Source: Mycolicibacterium phlei (GTDB lineage Bacteria; Actinomycetota; Actinomycetes; Mycobacteriales; Mycobacteriaceae). From it: DNA of 64,000 nt. This document shows, in pieces, positions 1 to 8,062 of this stretch. The notes beneath the pieces were generated by a model, which saw only the letters and a list, made by a program, of their open reading frames with translations, made no database searches and had not been told where the DNA came from. The DNA lies in the NCBI RefSeq assembly GCF_001583415.1, contig NZ_CP014475.1, positions 3,844,001 through 3,908,000 on the forward strand, read 5' to 3'. The translations under genes and the position numbers were made by a program. Position 1 is the stretch's first letter. Every line of letters starts with the position of its first letter.

Positions 1-504
1 GCCGCGGTGCAACTCGGCGTCGCGCTGGGCGCCACGGTGACCGCGGTGGCGTCGTCACCCGAGAAGCTTTCGGCGGCAGCGGATTACGGAGCGGCCAAGC
101 TGATCAACCACCGGGAGTGTGCGCTACGGGACGCGCTGCGTGACGCCCTGCCGGAAGGGGCGCACGCCGTCATCGACCCGGTCGGCGGTGAGCTCGCCGA
201 GCCTGCGCTGCGCTCGCTGCGGCGCGGCGGACGGTTCGTCACCGTGGGCTTCGCGTCGGGCACCATCCCCCGGATTCCGCTGAACCTGGTGCTGGTCAAA
301 GGGATTCACATACTGGGGTTCCACTTCCAGGACGTGCCGCCGGAGGAGTTCGCGCGCAACCAGGCCGAGCTGCGCGAGCTGCTGGCCGGCGGGCGGGTGC
401 GTCCGCACATCAGCGCGGTCTACCCGCTCTCCGAGGTGACCGCGGCGCTGCGTCACGTCGCGGACGGCAGGGCGGTCGGCAAGGTCGTCATCGACCTCGC
501 CTGA
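1..504 (+). CDS. NADPH:quinone oxidoreductase-type MDR dehydrogenase, C-terminal part (cut by window start)
   Basis: The reading frame is open from the first base, so the N-terminus lies outside the window. The visible 167 residues carry the second half of a Rossmann cofactor domain: a strand ending in TAVASSPEKL, the segment DPVGGELAEPALRSL, and GGRFVTVGFASG, followed by a C-terminal end VGKVVIDLA. This pattern is typical of zinc-free quinone reductases of the medium-chain dehydrogenase superfamily, which reduce quinones or enones with NADPH in the cytosol. It converges on the minus-strand gene that ends 10 bases downstream, with no clear terminator between them. The substrate cannot be told from this part. 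Confidence 0.85.
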   Translation, partial: AAVQLGVALGATVTAVASSPEKLSAAADYGAAKLINHRECALRDALRDALPEGAHAVIDPVGGELAEPALRSLRRGGRFVTVGFASGTIPRIPLNLVLVKGIHILGFHFQDVPPEEFARNQAELRELLAGGRVRPHISAVYPLSEVTAALRHVADGRAVGKVVIDLA

Positions 505-513
505 GCCGCAACG

Positions 514-1011
514 TCAGCTGGCCGGAACGAGGTCGGCGGCGACGGAGACCATCATCCCGCACCGGAAGGTCTCACACCCGGTGACGGCGGCCGGCGCACC
601 CGCCGCCGCGAGCGCCCTGGCCTTGAACGCGCGGGCCGCCGCGCTCAGCCGGTGCTCGACGGAGTCGACGCTGCTGTCGAGTTCGGCGGGCACCCGCTCA
701 CCCCACACGGTCACCTCGGTGCCGCCCTGCTCGAGCGCGTTGCGCACATGGAACAGCACCCTCGGATCCCCGTCGATCAGGTTGGCCGCCACCGCGATGG
801 TCTGCGGGTGCGGCCGGTCCCGCCACGCCTCCAGCACGCCTTCGAGGTCGAGGACGTCGGCGCCGAGAATCGTCAGCGGACGGATGTCGTCGGCGCCGCC
901 GACGAGCACGCTGACATCCCAGCCCGCCATCACCCGGTCGTAGATCCAGCCGCCCGCGTAGGTGACCGCGTCCACCACCGTCGGTGCGACCACGTCGAGT
1001 CGGTACCTCAT
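514..1011 (-). CDS. Conserved hypothetical protein, 165 aa
   Basis: I do not recognise a named family. The protein starts MRYRLDVVAPTVVDAVTYAG, has a glycine- and hydrophobic-rich first half (GWIYDRVMAGWDVSVLVGG), and ends ETFRCGMMVSVAADLVPAS. There is no signal peptide or obvious membrane segment. The ATG at 1009-1011 overlaps the stop of the upstream TetR gene in an ATGA arrangement, so the two are probably translated together. A longer open frame reaches to 1518, but that part is antisense overlap with the TetR coding sequence, so the short start is preferred. The pairing suggests a function tied to whatever the TetR protein senses. Confidence 0.7.
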   Translation of the reverse strand: MRYRLDVVAPTVVDAVTYAGGWIYDRVMAGWDVSVLVGGADDIRPLTILGADVLDLEGVLEAWRDRPHPQTIAVAANLIDGDPRVLFHVRNALEQGGTEVTVWGERVPAELDSSVDSVEHRLSAAARAFKARALAAAGAPAAVTGCETFRCGMMVSVAADLVPAS

Positions 1012-1625
1012 GTCGAGCTCCTCACTGCCAGGTCGCGCCCCAGCGACTCGGCGTACTGTTTGAACACCTCGGTCAATGGGGTCGATGGGTCGAGCAACCA
1101 TAGGGTCTCCATTCCGTGGCTGAAGGCGAGGATTTCCACGGCCTTGGTGGCCGCGTCGATGTCTGTGCGGTATTTCCCGGACTCCTGACCGCGCTTGATG
1201 ATCGTGGTGATGATCTCGGCCGCGTCGCGGTAGCGCTTGATGAACCGGTCGTGCAGCGGGGCGTCGGGGGCGATGTTCTCGGCCAATAGCACGGTGAATG
1301 TGCCGACCAGTTCGGGCGCCCGCACGAACCGTTCGGAGACCTTGCTGAGTTCGGTGACCAGATCGCCGGAGAGGTAGTCGGAGTGCGTCGCGTCGTCGGC
1401 GTCGCGGGCATCGAGCACCGCGTTGAGCAACTGCTCCTTGGACTCGAAGTGGTGCAGCAGCCCGGCGGGGGTCACCCCGGCTTCCTTGGCGATCTGGGCC
1501 AGCGACGTGTTGCGCCACCCGTTGCGCGCGACGAGTCGTTCGGCGACGGCGAGGATGCGTTGCCTACGATCCTCGCCCTTGGCGAGCAGCGAGGCGTAGG
1601 GCCGCGCGGGCTCCGTGCCGGTCAC
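1008..1625 (-). CDS. TetR family transcriptional regulator
   Basis: A 205-residue DNA-binding repressor. The N-terminal helix-turn-helix is clear: RRQRILAVAERLVARNGWRN, then TSLAQIAKEAGVTPAGLLHH and FESKEQLLNAVL. The C-terminal ligand domain carries no recognisable specificity. I chose the GTG at 1623-1625 because GAAGGAG lies just upstream (spacing about 4); an in-frame GTG at 1658 has no such site. This choice leaves an imperfect palindrome at 1646-1667 immediately upstream of the gene, as expected for autoregulation. The gene is translationally coupled to the hypothetical gene downstream. Confidence 0.85.
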   Translation of the reverse strand: MTGTEPARPYASLLAKGEDRRQRILAVAERLVARNGWRNTSLAQIAKEAGVTPAGLLHHFESKEQLLNAVLDARDADDATHSDYLSGDLVTELSKVSERFVRAPELVGTFTVLLAENIAPDAPLHDRFIKRYRDAAEIITTIIKRGQESGKYRTDIDAATKAVEILAFSHGMETLWLLDPSTPLTEVFKQYAESLGRDLAVRSST

Positions 1626-1645
1626 CGGACTCCTTCGTCGAACCA

Positions 1646-1667
1646 ACCTAGTGAACACACAGTAGGT
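1646..1667. promoter_or_regulatory. Candidate TetR operator (imperfect palindrome)
   Basis: On the plus strand the outer arms ACCTA and TAGGT pair exactly across 22 bases, with further partial symmetry inside. It lies about 20 bases upstream of the supported GTG start of the TetR gene at 1008-1625, so autorepression is a reasonable inference. No second copy was noticed elsewhere in the window. Confidence 0.4.
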
Positions 1668-1798
1668 AGGTTTGCGGCGTGTGACAAGCGTCTCACCGAA
1701 ATTCGGTTTCGATCCGCATCACATGCCCTGGTCAGGGCTTTTTCGACGCATCAGTAAGACCGTCGGTTCTCCCGTAAGCCCATCGGCAAGTCTCTCGG

Positions 1799-3082
1799 CT
1801 ACCCGCCGGCGGTGAACTCGATGTTCAGTTCGGTCAGCCCGCGAAGCAGGAAGGTGGGCTCGTAGGAGTACCGGCGCTGCCCCGCCGGGCCGTGCGCGGA
1901 CTCGCTGATCCGGATGTCGCTGATCCGGTCCAGCAGGCGGCGCACGGTGATCTGACCCTCGACCCGGGCCAGCGGCGCGCCCGCGCAGGAGTGGATGCCG
2001 CGGCCGAACGCGACGTGCTCGCGCACGTTCTTGCGGTCCAGCCGGAACTCGTGCGGGTTGTCGAACTTGCGCGGGTCGCGGTTGGCCGCGCCCAGGCACA
2101 GCATCACGATGGTGCCGGCCTTGAGCGGGACACCGCCGAGCGTGGTGGTCTTGCGGACCAGCCGGAAGTCGACCTTGGTCGGCGACTGCATACGCAGCGC
2201 CTCCTCGATGAACACCCCGATCTTCTCCGGCTGCTCACGCAGCAGCTGCTGGTACTCGGGGTAGTCGCCGAGGGTCTGCACCGCGGCCGACAGCAGCTTG
2301 GTCACCGTCTCCTGCCCGGCGGCGAACAGGAAGGTCGCCGGCTTGACGACCTCGATCAGTTCGGGTGTCGAGCCGTCGGGATAGAGCGCGGTCGCCATGC
2401 CGGACAGCACATCGCCACGGGGTTCGCGGCGCCGCTCGGCCAGGTAGCCGGCGAACTTGTCGTCGAGGTACTGCAGCGGGTCCAGACCGACCGGCTCACC
2501 GTCGAGGGAGCCGACGCGGGTGCCGTCGGGACGTTCGGCGCCGAGGGCGGCCATGAACTCCGGGCGGTCCTCCTCGGGCACGCCGAGCAGGTCGATGATC
2601 GCCGCGGTGGCAAAGGGTTTCGCGTACTCGGAGAGGAACTCGCAGCGACCGTTGCCGATGAACTGGTCGATCTGGCTGTCGACCAGCTGCCACATGAAGT
2701 CCTCGTTCTCCTTGAGGCGGCGCGGGGTGAGCAGCTTGGTCAGCAGCGAGCGCGCCCGCTCGTGGGCAGGCGGGTCCATCACCACGAGGTGCTCGTGGAT
2801 CGGGAACAGGTGGCGGTGCGCCTCGATCTGCTCGGTGATGTCGTCGCCCTCGGGCTCGAACGGCAGCGGCGGGAACGGGCCGCCGATCGCGTTGACCGCC
2901 GAGAACGAGTCGTGGTCGCGGAAGGCCGCCAGCACCTCGTCGTAGCCGGTGACGGCCACGACGCCCTGGTGCGGTTCGCGGTAGACCGGCCCCTTCTCGC
3001 GCAGTGCGTCCCAGTACGCGAACGGATCCTGGCTGATCGCCTGGTCGGAGAAGTAGTCGATGGAAGCGAGATCGGTCGTCAC
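1799..3082 (-). CDS. Cytochrome P450
   Basis: A 427-residue soluble bacterial P450 monooxygenase. Visible signatures are the I-helix FLFAAGQETVTKL (A/G-G-x-E-T), the K-helix EEALRMQSP (ExxR) and the heme loop FGRGIHSCAGAPLAR with the cysteine ligand near residue 366. The GTG at 3080-3082 is preceded by AAAGGA at good spacing; upstream in-frame codons only extend into the divergent promoter. It is transcribed away from a TetR gene across a 117-base region that holds a 20-bp palindrome, so the TetR protein probably controls it. A mycofactocin SDR lies just beyond, suggesting hydroxylation followed by alcohol oxidation. Substrate unknown. The 174-base gap between this gene and the next one holds no convincing regulatory feature. 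Confidence 0.93.
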   Translation of the reverse strand: MTTDLASIDYFSDQAISQDPFAYWDALREKGPVYREPHQGVVAVTGYDEVLAAFRDHDSFSAVNAIGGPFPPLPFEPEGDDITEQIEAHRHLFPIHEHLVVMDPPAHERARSLLTKLLTPRRLKENEDFMWQLVDSQIDQFIGNGRCEFLSEYAKPFATAAIIDLLGVPEEDRPEFMAALGAERPDGTRVGSLDGEPVGLDPLQYLDDKFAGYLAERRREPRGDVLSGMATALYPDGSTPELIEVVKPATFLFAAGQETVTKLLSAAVQTLGDYPEYQQLLREQPEKIGVFIEEALRMQSPTKVDFRLVRKTTTLGGVPLKAGTIVMLCLGAANRDPRKFDNPHEFRLDRKNVREHVAFGRGIHSCAGAPLARVEGQITVRRLLDRISDIRISESAHGPAGQRRYSYEPTFLLRGLTELNIEFTAGG

Positions 3083-3115
3083 GGTTGTCCTTTCACGGCT
3101 CGCCCTCCGGAGCCT

Positions 3116-3135
3116 GTTTGATCGATCGACCAAAC
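3116..3135. promoter_or_regulatory. Near-perfect 20-bp operator palindrome between divergent P450 and TetR genes
   Basis: The sequence GTTTGATCGATCGACCAAAC is a 20-bp palindrome with one mismatched pair. It is centred in the divergent intergenic region between the P450 (start 3082) and the TetR gene (start 3200). Related sequence recurs at 3821-3853 upstream of the SDR. The likely ligand is the adjacent TetR regulator (inference). Confidence 0.65.
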
Positions 3136-3199
3136 TGCTAGGATGCAGCATGCTTACCACGGGGTTTGAGAACCGGTCAAGCATTCCGACGGAGACCCG

Positions 3200-3769
3200 G
3201 TGACGACGCAGAGGTCGGAGACCAGTACCCGCCAGCGGCTGATCGAGGCGACCGCCACGATCATGCGCGACGAGGGTTACGCCGCCGCCACCTCGCGGCG
3301 CGTCGCCGCCGAGGCCGGCGTCAAACAGGCGCTGGTCTACTACTACTTCCCCACCATGGACGACCTGTTCGTCGAGGTGCTGCGCGCGGGCGCGGAGGCG
3401 TCGCTGGAGCGGATGCGCGAGGCGCTCACCGACGCCGATCCGCTGCGCGCGCTGTGGCGGATCAACAGCGACCTGCGTGCGACCAGCCTCAACACCGAGT
3501 TCATGGCGCTGGCCAACCACCGCAAGGCGATTCGCGCCGAGCTCAAGGCCTACGCCGAACGGGTCCGCGACATCGAGACCGCGGCGGTCACCGTGGCGCT
3601 GCGTGCCGCCGGCGTCGACCTCGACGAGTACCCGCCGGTCGCGGTGTCGATGCTGATCGCCCAGATCGCGCGCAGCCTGTGCAACGAGGACGCCGTCGGG
3701 GTCACGCTCGGCCACGACGAGATGCGCGCGTTCATGGACCGTCTGATGACACTGTTCACCGGGCGGTAG
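3200..3769 (+). CDS. TetR family transcriptional regulator
   Basis: A 189-residue repressor. The helix-turn-helix segment runs TRQRLIEATATIMRDEGYAA, then ATSRRVAAEAGVKQALVYYY and FPTMDDLFVEVL near residues 10-60. GTG at 3200 is preceded by CGGAGA. It is divergent from the P450 and followed by the mycofactocin SDR. Both flanks carry GATCGATCGAC-containing palindromes (3116-3135 and 3821-3853), which makes it the best candidate regulator of the P450, itself and the SDR. The effector is unknown. Confidence 0.88.
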   Translation: MTTQRSETSTRQRLIEATATIMRDEGYAAATSRRVAAEAGVKQALVYYYFPTMDDLFVEVLRAGAEASLERMREALTDADPLRALWRINSDLRATSLNTEFMALANHRKAIRAELKAYAERVRDIETAAVTVALRAAGVDLDEYPPVAVSMLIAQIARSLCNEDAVGVTLGHDEMRAFMDRLMTLFTGR

Positions 3770-3820
3770 CGCGAATTTCGCCGAACCGGTTGACAGCGCC
3801 GACCACTCGGTGCCACCCTC

Positions 3821-3853
3821 CTGATCGATCGACAAAACTGATCGACCGACCAG
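3821..3853. promoter_or_regulatory. Second operator-like region upstream of the mycofactocin SDR
   Basis: Two adjacent segments, TGATCGATCGACAAAA (3822-3837) and TGATCGACCGACCA (3839-3852), match the core of the 20-bp palindrome at 3116-3135. They end 15 bases before the SDR start codon. The arrangement fits repression of the SDR by the TetR protein encoded immediately upstream. Confidence 0.55.
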
Positions 3854-3867
3854 GATGAGGTGGACAC

Positions 3868-4707
3868 ATGGGTGGGCGAGTTGAGGGCAAGGTCGCGTTC
3901 GTGACCGGCGCGGCGCGCGGTCAGGGTCGCGCGCACGCGGTGCGGCTGGCGCAGGAGGGCGCCGACATCATCGCCGTCGACGTCTGCAAGCGGATCTCCA
4001 GCAACGAGGACATCCCCGCCGCCAGCCCCGAGGACCTCGCCGAGACCACCGACCTGGTCAAGAACCTCGGCAGGCGCATCGTCGCCGAGGAGGTCGACGT
4101 GCGCGACTACGACGCGCTCAAGCAGGTCGTCGACAGCGGTGTCGAACAGCTGGGCCGCCTCGACATCGTTGTCGCCAACGCCGGCATCGGCAACGGCGGC
4201 GCGACGCTGGACAAGACCAGCGAGGCCGACTGGACCGACATGATCGACGTCAACCTCGCCGGCGTCTGGAAGACCGTGAAGGTCGCTGTCCCCCACCTGC
4301 TCGAGGGCGGACGCGGCGGCTCGATCATCCTGACCAGCTCGGTCGGCGGCCTGAAGGCCTACCCGCACACCGGGCACTACATCGCCGCCAAGCACGGCGT
4401 GATCGGCCTGATGCGCACCTTCGCCGTCGAGCTGGGCCAGCACAACATCCGCGTCAACGCGGTCTGCCCGACCAATGTGAACACCCCGCTGTTCATGAAC
4501 GAGGGCACCATGAAGCTGTTCCGCCCCGACCTGGAGAACCCGGGCCCCGACGACCTCGCCGTCGCCGCGCAGTTCATGCACGTGCTGCCGGTCGGCTGGG
4601 TGGAGCCCGAGGACGTCGCCAACGCGGTGCTGTTCCTGGCGTCCGACGAGTCGCGCTACATCACCGGCCTGCCGGTCACCATCGACGCCGGCAGCATGCT
4701 CAAGTAA
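3868..4707 (+). CDS. Mycofactocin-coupled SDR family oxidoreductase
   Basis: A 279-residue short-chain dehydrogenase. The cofactor motif GAARGQGR (residues about 13-20) and the catalytic set NAGIGNGG, TSSVGG and YIAAKHG (YxxxK) are visible. The insertion after the second strand (VCKRISSNEDIPAASPEDLA) is characteristic of the mycofactocin-associated SDR subfamily, whose nicotinamide is thought to stay bound and be re-oxidised by mycofactocin. ATG 3868 follows GAGGTGG. The likely role is oxidation of an alcohol made by the neighbouring P450. It is closely related to the SDR at 24362-25198, with which it shares a 78-base identical DNA stretch (3904-3981). A 64-bp repeat begins 9 bases after its stop. 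Confidence 0.92.
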   Translation: MGGRVEGKVAFVTGAARGQGRAHAVRLAQEGADIIAVDVCKRISSNEDIPAASPEDLAETTDLVKNLGRRIVAEEVDVRDYDALKQVVDSGVEQLGRLDIVVANAGIGNGGATLDKTSEADWTDMIDVNLAGVWKTVKVAVPHLLEGGRGGSIILTSSVGGLKAYPHTGHYIAAKHGVIGLMRTFAVELGQHNIRVNAVCPTNVNTPLFMNEGTMKLFRPDLENPGPDDLAVAAQFMHVLPVGWVEPEDVANAVLFLASDESRYITGLPVTIDAGSMLK

Positions 4708-4716
4708 CTCCCTTTT

Positions 4717-4780
4717 CCGCGAGCGTGCGTGTCTGCACCCGACACGCCGGGAAAATCCCTGCATTTGCGCACGCTCGCGG
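4717..4780 (+). repeat. 64-bp palindromic intergenic repeat, copy A
   Basis: First of five exactly 64-bp copies in the window. The outer arms CCGCGAGCGTGCG and CGCACGCTCGCGG are perfect 13-base inverted repeats. Inside, CGTGTC pairs with GACACG, and a second small hairpin (GGGAAAATCCC) follows. It lies between the SDR stop (4707) and the LLM start (4804). Confidence 0.9.
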
Positions 4781-4803
4781 CCTCCAACCGAACGGGGTCC
4801 GAC

Positions 4804-5745
4804 GTGAAGCTGGTCTTCAACCTCCCGCACATGCTGCGGCTCAAGGCGATGATGCAACCGTGGGAGGCGTCGGTGACCGGCGCCGACCAGACCCGGATGG
4901 CCAAGTGCGCCGACGAGTGGGGCTACGACATGATCGCGGTCCCCGAGCATTTCGTGATCCCCAACGACCACGTCGAGCTGTCCGGCCCGCACTACCTGCA
5001 GTCCACCGTGGCGCAGGCGTACCTCGCGGGCGCGACACAGCGGATCATGCTCAACTCGTGCATCACCGTGCTGCCGCTGCAGCACCCGATCGTGCTGGCC
5101 AAGGCGCTGGCGACCGCCGACTGGATGAGCAGCGGCCGGATGATGGTGACGTTCGGAGTCGGTTGGCTGGAGAAGGAATTCGAGCTGCTGGGGGTGCCGT
5201 TCCGGGAACGCGGGCGCATCGCCGACGAGTACCTGGCCGCGATCGTCGAACTGTGGACGGCCGAATCGCCGCGCTACCACGGCAAGTACGTGTCCTTCGA
5301 GGATGTCGCGTTCGAGCCCAAACCCGTCCAGAAGCCGCACCTGCCGATCTGGATCGGCGGTGACTCCGACGCCGCGCTGCGCCGGGCCGCGAAGTACGCG
5401 TCGGGCTGGTGGTCGTTTCTCACCCCGCCGGAGAAGATCGCCGAGCGCGTAGAGTTCATCAAGTCCCAACCCGGTTACGACGGACGGCCTTTCGACGTGG
5501 TCCACGGCCTGGGTACGACGCGGGTCGGCGAGGGGCACACCGCGCGCGACGATCCGAACGCCCGTCCCGGGATGAGCGCCGCCGAGATCGTCGACCGGCT
5601 CGGCTGGCTCGCCGAGCAGGGCGTGACGGTCAGCGCGGTACCGCTGCCGCCGGTCAGCGGCGTCGACGAGTACCTCGACTACGCGCAGTGGGTGATCGAG
5701 GTAGCACGCGATTTCGGTGTAGTTAGTCGCGACCAGCGCCACTAA
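4804..5745 (+). CDS. LLM class F420-dependent oxidoreductase
   Basis: A 313-residue TIM-barrel enzyme of the luciferase-like monooxygenase superfamily, most similar to F420-dependent mycobacterial oxidoreductases. Recognisable segments are ADEWGYDMIAVPEHF, STVAQAYLAGATQRIMLNSC, the LPLQHPIVLAKALATADWMS block, FGVGWLEKEFELLGVPF and PHLPIWIGGDSDAALRRAAK. GTG 4804 is chosen because the open frame upstream (to 4729) lies inside the 64-bp repeat. The reaction and substrate are unknown. The last codons and the stop are part of a perfect 20-bp hairpin shared with the convergent gene. Confidence 0.85.
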   Translation: MKLVFNLPHMLRLKAMMQPWEASVTGADQTRMAKCADEWGYDMIAVPEHFVIPNDHVELSGPHYLQSTVAQAYLAGATQRIMLNSCITVLPLQHPIVLAKALATADWMSSGRMMVTFGVGWLEKEFELLGVPFRERGRIADEYLAAIVELWTAESPRYHGKYVSFEDVAFEPKPVQKPHLPIWIGGDSDAALRRAAKYASGWWSFLTPPEKIAERVEFIKSQPGYDGRPFDVVHGLGTTRVGEGHTARDDPNARPGMSAAEIVDRLGWLAEQGVTVSAVPLPPVSGVDEYLDYAQWVIEVARDFGVVSRDQRH

Positions 5746-5760
5746 CTACACCGAAATCGC
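5708..5760. terminator. Perfect 20-bp hairpin between convergent genes (bidirectional terminator candidate)
   Basis: The arm GCGATTTCGGTGTAGTTAGT (5708-5727) is the exact reverse complement of 5741-5760, with a 13-base loop. The hairpin contains the stop codon of the LLM gene (5743-5745) and abuts the stop of the acyl-CoA dehydrogenase at 5761. It has no U-tract, so it may act as a factor-assisted or structural terminator for both strands. Confidence 0.7.
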
Positions 5761-6909
5761 CTAGAGGCCGAGGGACTTCGCGATGATGACCTTCATGACC
5801 TCGCTGGTGCCCGCGTAGATCCGGGCGACGCGGGCGTCGGTGTACAGCCGCGCGATCGGGTACTCCATCATGTAGCCGTAGCCGCCGAACAGCTGCAGGC
5901 AGCGGTCCACCACGCGGGCCTGCATCTCGGTGCAGAACAGCTTGACCCGCGCGGCGTCGGCCGCCGAGAGCTCACCGTCGACGTGCAGCGCCACCGCGCG
6001 GTCGAGCATCGCCTGGGCGGCCTCCACCTCCGTCGAGCAGGCCGCCAGTTCGAACTTGGTGTTCTGGAACGACGCCACCGGCTGGCCGAACGCCTTGCGG
6101 CTCTTGGTGTAGTCGATGGCCGCCGCGATCGCCGAACGTGCCTGCGCCACCGAGCCCACCGCGACGGTGAGCCGCTCCTGCGGCAGGTTGTGGCCCAGAT
6201 AGGAGAACGCCTCGCCCTCCTCGCCAAGCATGTTCGCGTGCGGCACCCGCACGTCGACGAAGGACAGCTCGGCGGTGTCCTGAACCTTGCAGCCCATCTT
6301 CTCCAGTTCGCGGCCGCGGGTGAACCCGGGCATGCCGTCCTCGACGACGAACAGTGTCAGGCCTTTTCGCCGGTTGTCCGGGTCGGTGAACGTGCGCGCG
6401 ACGACGATCACCAGATCGGCCTGCATACCGCCGGTGATGAAAGTCTTGGCGCCGTTGAGGATCCACTCGTCGCCGTCGCGCACCGCGGTGGTGCGCATCC
6501 CGGCCAGGTCGGAGCCGGTGCCGGGTTCGGTCATCGCGATCGCGGTGAGCAGCTCCCCCGACGCCAGCCCCGGGAACCAGCGCTTGCGCTGTTCGGAGTT
6601 GGCGTAGTGCAGGAAGTACGGCAGGATCACCTCAAGCTGGGTGCGCACCGTCGACAACGTCACCAGCGCGCGGGCCGCCTCCTCCTGCAGCACCACGTTG
6701 TAGCGGTAGTCCGGTGTGCCGCCCCCGCCGTACTCCTCCGGGATCGCCACGCCGAGCATGCCCAGCGACCCCATCCGCTTGAACACCTCGCGCGGCATCC
6801 GCCCCGCCTTCTCCCACTCGGGATAGTGCGGGACGACCTCCTTCTCGACGAAGTCGCGAGCCAGCTCGCGGAACGCCTCGTGGTCTTCGGTGAACAGGTT
6901 GCGTTGCAC
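5761..6909 (-). CDS. Acyl-CoA dehydrogenase (FadE-type)
   Basis: A 382-residue FAD enzyme that introduces a 2,3-double bond into acyl-CoA. Visible features are LGVAIPEEYGGGG, the flavin segment AIAMTEPGTGSDLAGM, GAKTFITGG, and the C-terminal LFGGYGYMMEYP followed by IYAGTSEVMKVIIAKSLGL. The residue before GTSE is Ala, not the Glu of medium-chain enzymes. The Glu in NLPQERL occupies the place of the catalytic base in long-chain and isovaleryl-CoA dehydrogenases, so I place it in that group. ATG 6909 lies 7 bases after the thiolase stop. It is the last gene of an operon now interrupted by an insertion sequence. Confidence 0.93.
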   Translation of the reverse strand: MQRNLFTEDHEAFRELARDFVEKEVVPHYPEWEKAGRMPREVFKRMGSLGMLGVAIPEEYGGGGTPDYRYNVVLQEEAARALVTLSTVRTQLEVILPYFLHYANSEQRKRWFPGLASGELLTAIAMTEPGTGSDLAGMRTTAVRDGDEWILNGAKTFITGGMQADLVIVVARTFTDPDNRRKGLTLFVVEDGMPGFTRGRELEKMGCKVQDTAELSFVDVRVPHANMLGEEGEAFSYLGHNLPQERLTVAVGSVAQARSAIAAAIDYTKSRKAFGQPVASFQNTKFELAACSTEVEAAQAMLDRAVALHVDGELSAADAARVKLFCTEMQARVVDRCLQLFGGYGYMMEYPIARLYTDARVARIYAGTSEVMKVIIAKSLGL

Positions 6910-6916
6910 AGCTCTC

Positions 6917-8062
6917 CTAGGCGACGAGTTCGACCAGAGTGGCGTTGGCGGTGCCGCCGCCCTCGCACATGGTCTGCAGGCCGTAGCGAATCCCGTTGTC
7001 GCGCATGTGGTTGATCATGCGGGTCATCAGCACCGCGCCGGACGCGCCGAGCGGGTGGCCCAACGCGATCGCCCCGCCGAGCGGGTTGAGCTTGGTCTCG
7101 TCGGCGCCGGTCTCGACCAGCCATGCCAGCGGCACCGGGGCGAACGCCTCGTTGACCTCGAACACGCCCACCTCGTCGAGCCGCACTCCGGCCTTGTGCA
7201 GCACCTTCTCCGTCGCCGGGATCGGCCCGGTCAGCATCAGCACGGGGTCGGCGCCGGTGACCGCGCCCGCGCGGTAGCGCACGATCGGCTGCAGTCCCAT
7301 CGCGGCGGCCCGCTCGGCGGTCATCACCAGCAGTGCGGCGGCACCGTCGGAGATCTGCGACGAGTTGCCTGCGTGGATGACCCCGTCCTCCTTGAAGGCG
7401 GGCTTGAGGCCGGCGAGTTTCTCCACCGTGGTGCCGCGCCGCACCCCCTCGTCGGCGACGACGGGCTCCCCGCCGGTGAACACCGGCATGATCTGCGATT
7501 CGAACGCCCCGCTGTCCTGCGCGGCTGCGGCGAGTTCGTGGGAGCGCACCGAGTACTCGTCGAGCCGAGTGCGCGAGAAACCCCACTTCTGTGCGATCAG
7601 CTCCGCCGAGATGCCCTGGTTGAACGAGAAGTCGTGGTAGCGCTCAAGGACTTTCGGCCCGTACGGCATACCGGTGGCGCGGGCCGAACCCAGCGGCACC
7701 CGGCTCATCACCTCGACGCCGCCGGCCACGACGACGTCCTGCTGCCCGGACGCCACCGCGTGCACGGCGAAGTCCAGCGCCTGCTGGCTGGAGCCGCACG
7801 CCCGGTTGACGGTGGTGCCCGGGATCGTCTCCGGCCACCCGGCGGCCAGCACCGCGTAGCGGCCGATGTTGCTGGACTGGTCGCCGACCTGGGACACACA
7901 GCCCCACACCACGTCGTCGACGATCTCGGGGCTGATCCCCGCCCGCTCGACGAGTGCGTTGAGCACGATCGCCGACAGGTCAGCGGCGTGGATCTCCGAC
8001 AACCCGCCGTTGCGCTTGCCGACTGGTGTGCGCACGGCCTCCACGATCACGGTTTCCCGCAT
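6917..8062 (-). CDS. Acetyl-CoA acetyltransferase / thiolase
   Basis: A 381-residue thiolase that cleaves 3-ketoacyl-CoA with CoA. The nucleophile lies in NRACGSSQQA (Cys near residue 87). The other active-site loops are VNEAFAPVPLAW, ALGHPLGASGAV and TMCEGGGTANA, so Cys/His/Cys are intact. ATG 8060-8062 follows GGAGAAGGA and overlaps the stop of the former crotonase gene as TGATG, which shows the ancestral operon order crotonase-thiolase-acyl-CoA dehydrogenase. An upstream insertion sequence now separates it from the operon promoter, so its expression may be reduced or may depend on readthrough from the element. Confidence 0.93.
   Translation of the reverse strand: MRETVIVEAVRTPVGKRNGGLSEIHAADLSAIVLNALVERAGISPEIVDDVVWGCVSQVGDQSSNIGRYAVLAAGWPETIPGTTVNRACGSSQQALDFAVHAVASGQQDVVVAGGVEVMSRVPLGSARATGMPYGPKVLERYHDFSFNQGISAELIAQKWGFSRTRLDEYSVRSHELAAAAQDSGAFESQIMPVFTGGEPVVADEGVRRGTTVEKLAGLKPAFKEDGVIHAGNSSQISDGAAALLVMTAERAAAMGLQPIVRYRAGAVTGADPVLMLTGPIPATEKVLHKAGVRLDEVGVFEVNEAFAPVPLAWLVETGADETKLNPLGGAIALGHPLGASGAVLMTRMINHMRDNGIRYGLQTMCEGGGTANATLVELVA

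Noticed and set aside
1725..1743. GCCCTGGTCAGGGC followed by TTTTT looks like an intrinsic terminator on the plus strand
   Set aside because: No plus-strand gene precedes it, and on the minus strand the T-run is on the wrong side for the P450. The stem has only five pairs with a four-base loop. Probably chance.
1892..3121. A 409-codon open frame on the plus strand opposite the P450
   Set aside because: It is an antisense shadow of the high-GC P450 coding sequence with low-complexity Arg/Val/Gly composition and no family motif.
3550..5742. A 730-codon minus-strand open frame across the SDR and LLM genes
   Set aside because: Antisense of two well-supported genes. Its composition (repeated D, V, G, R, H) reflects codon-position GC bias.
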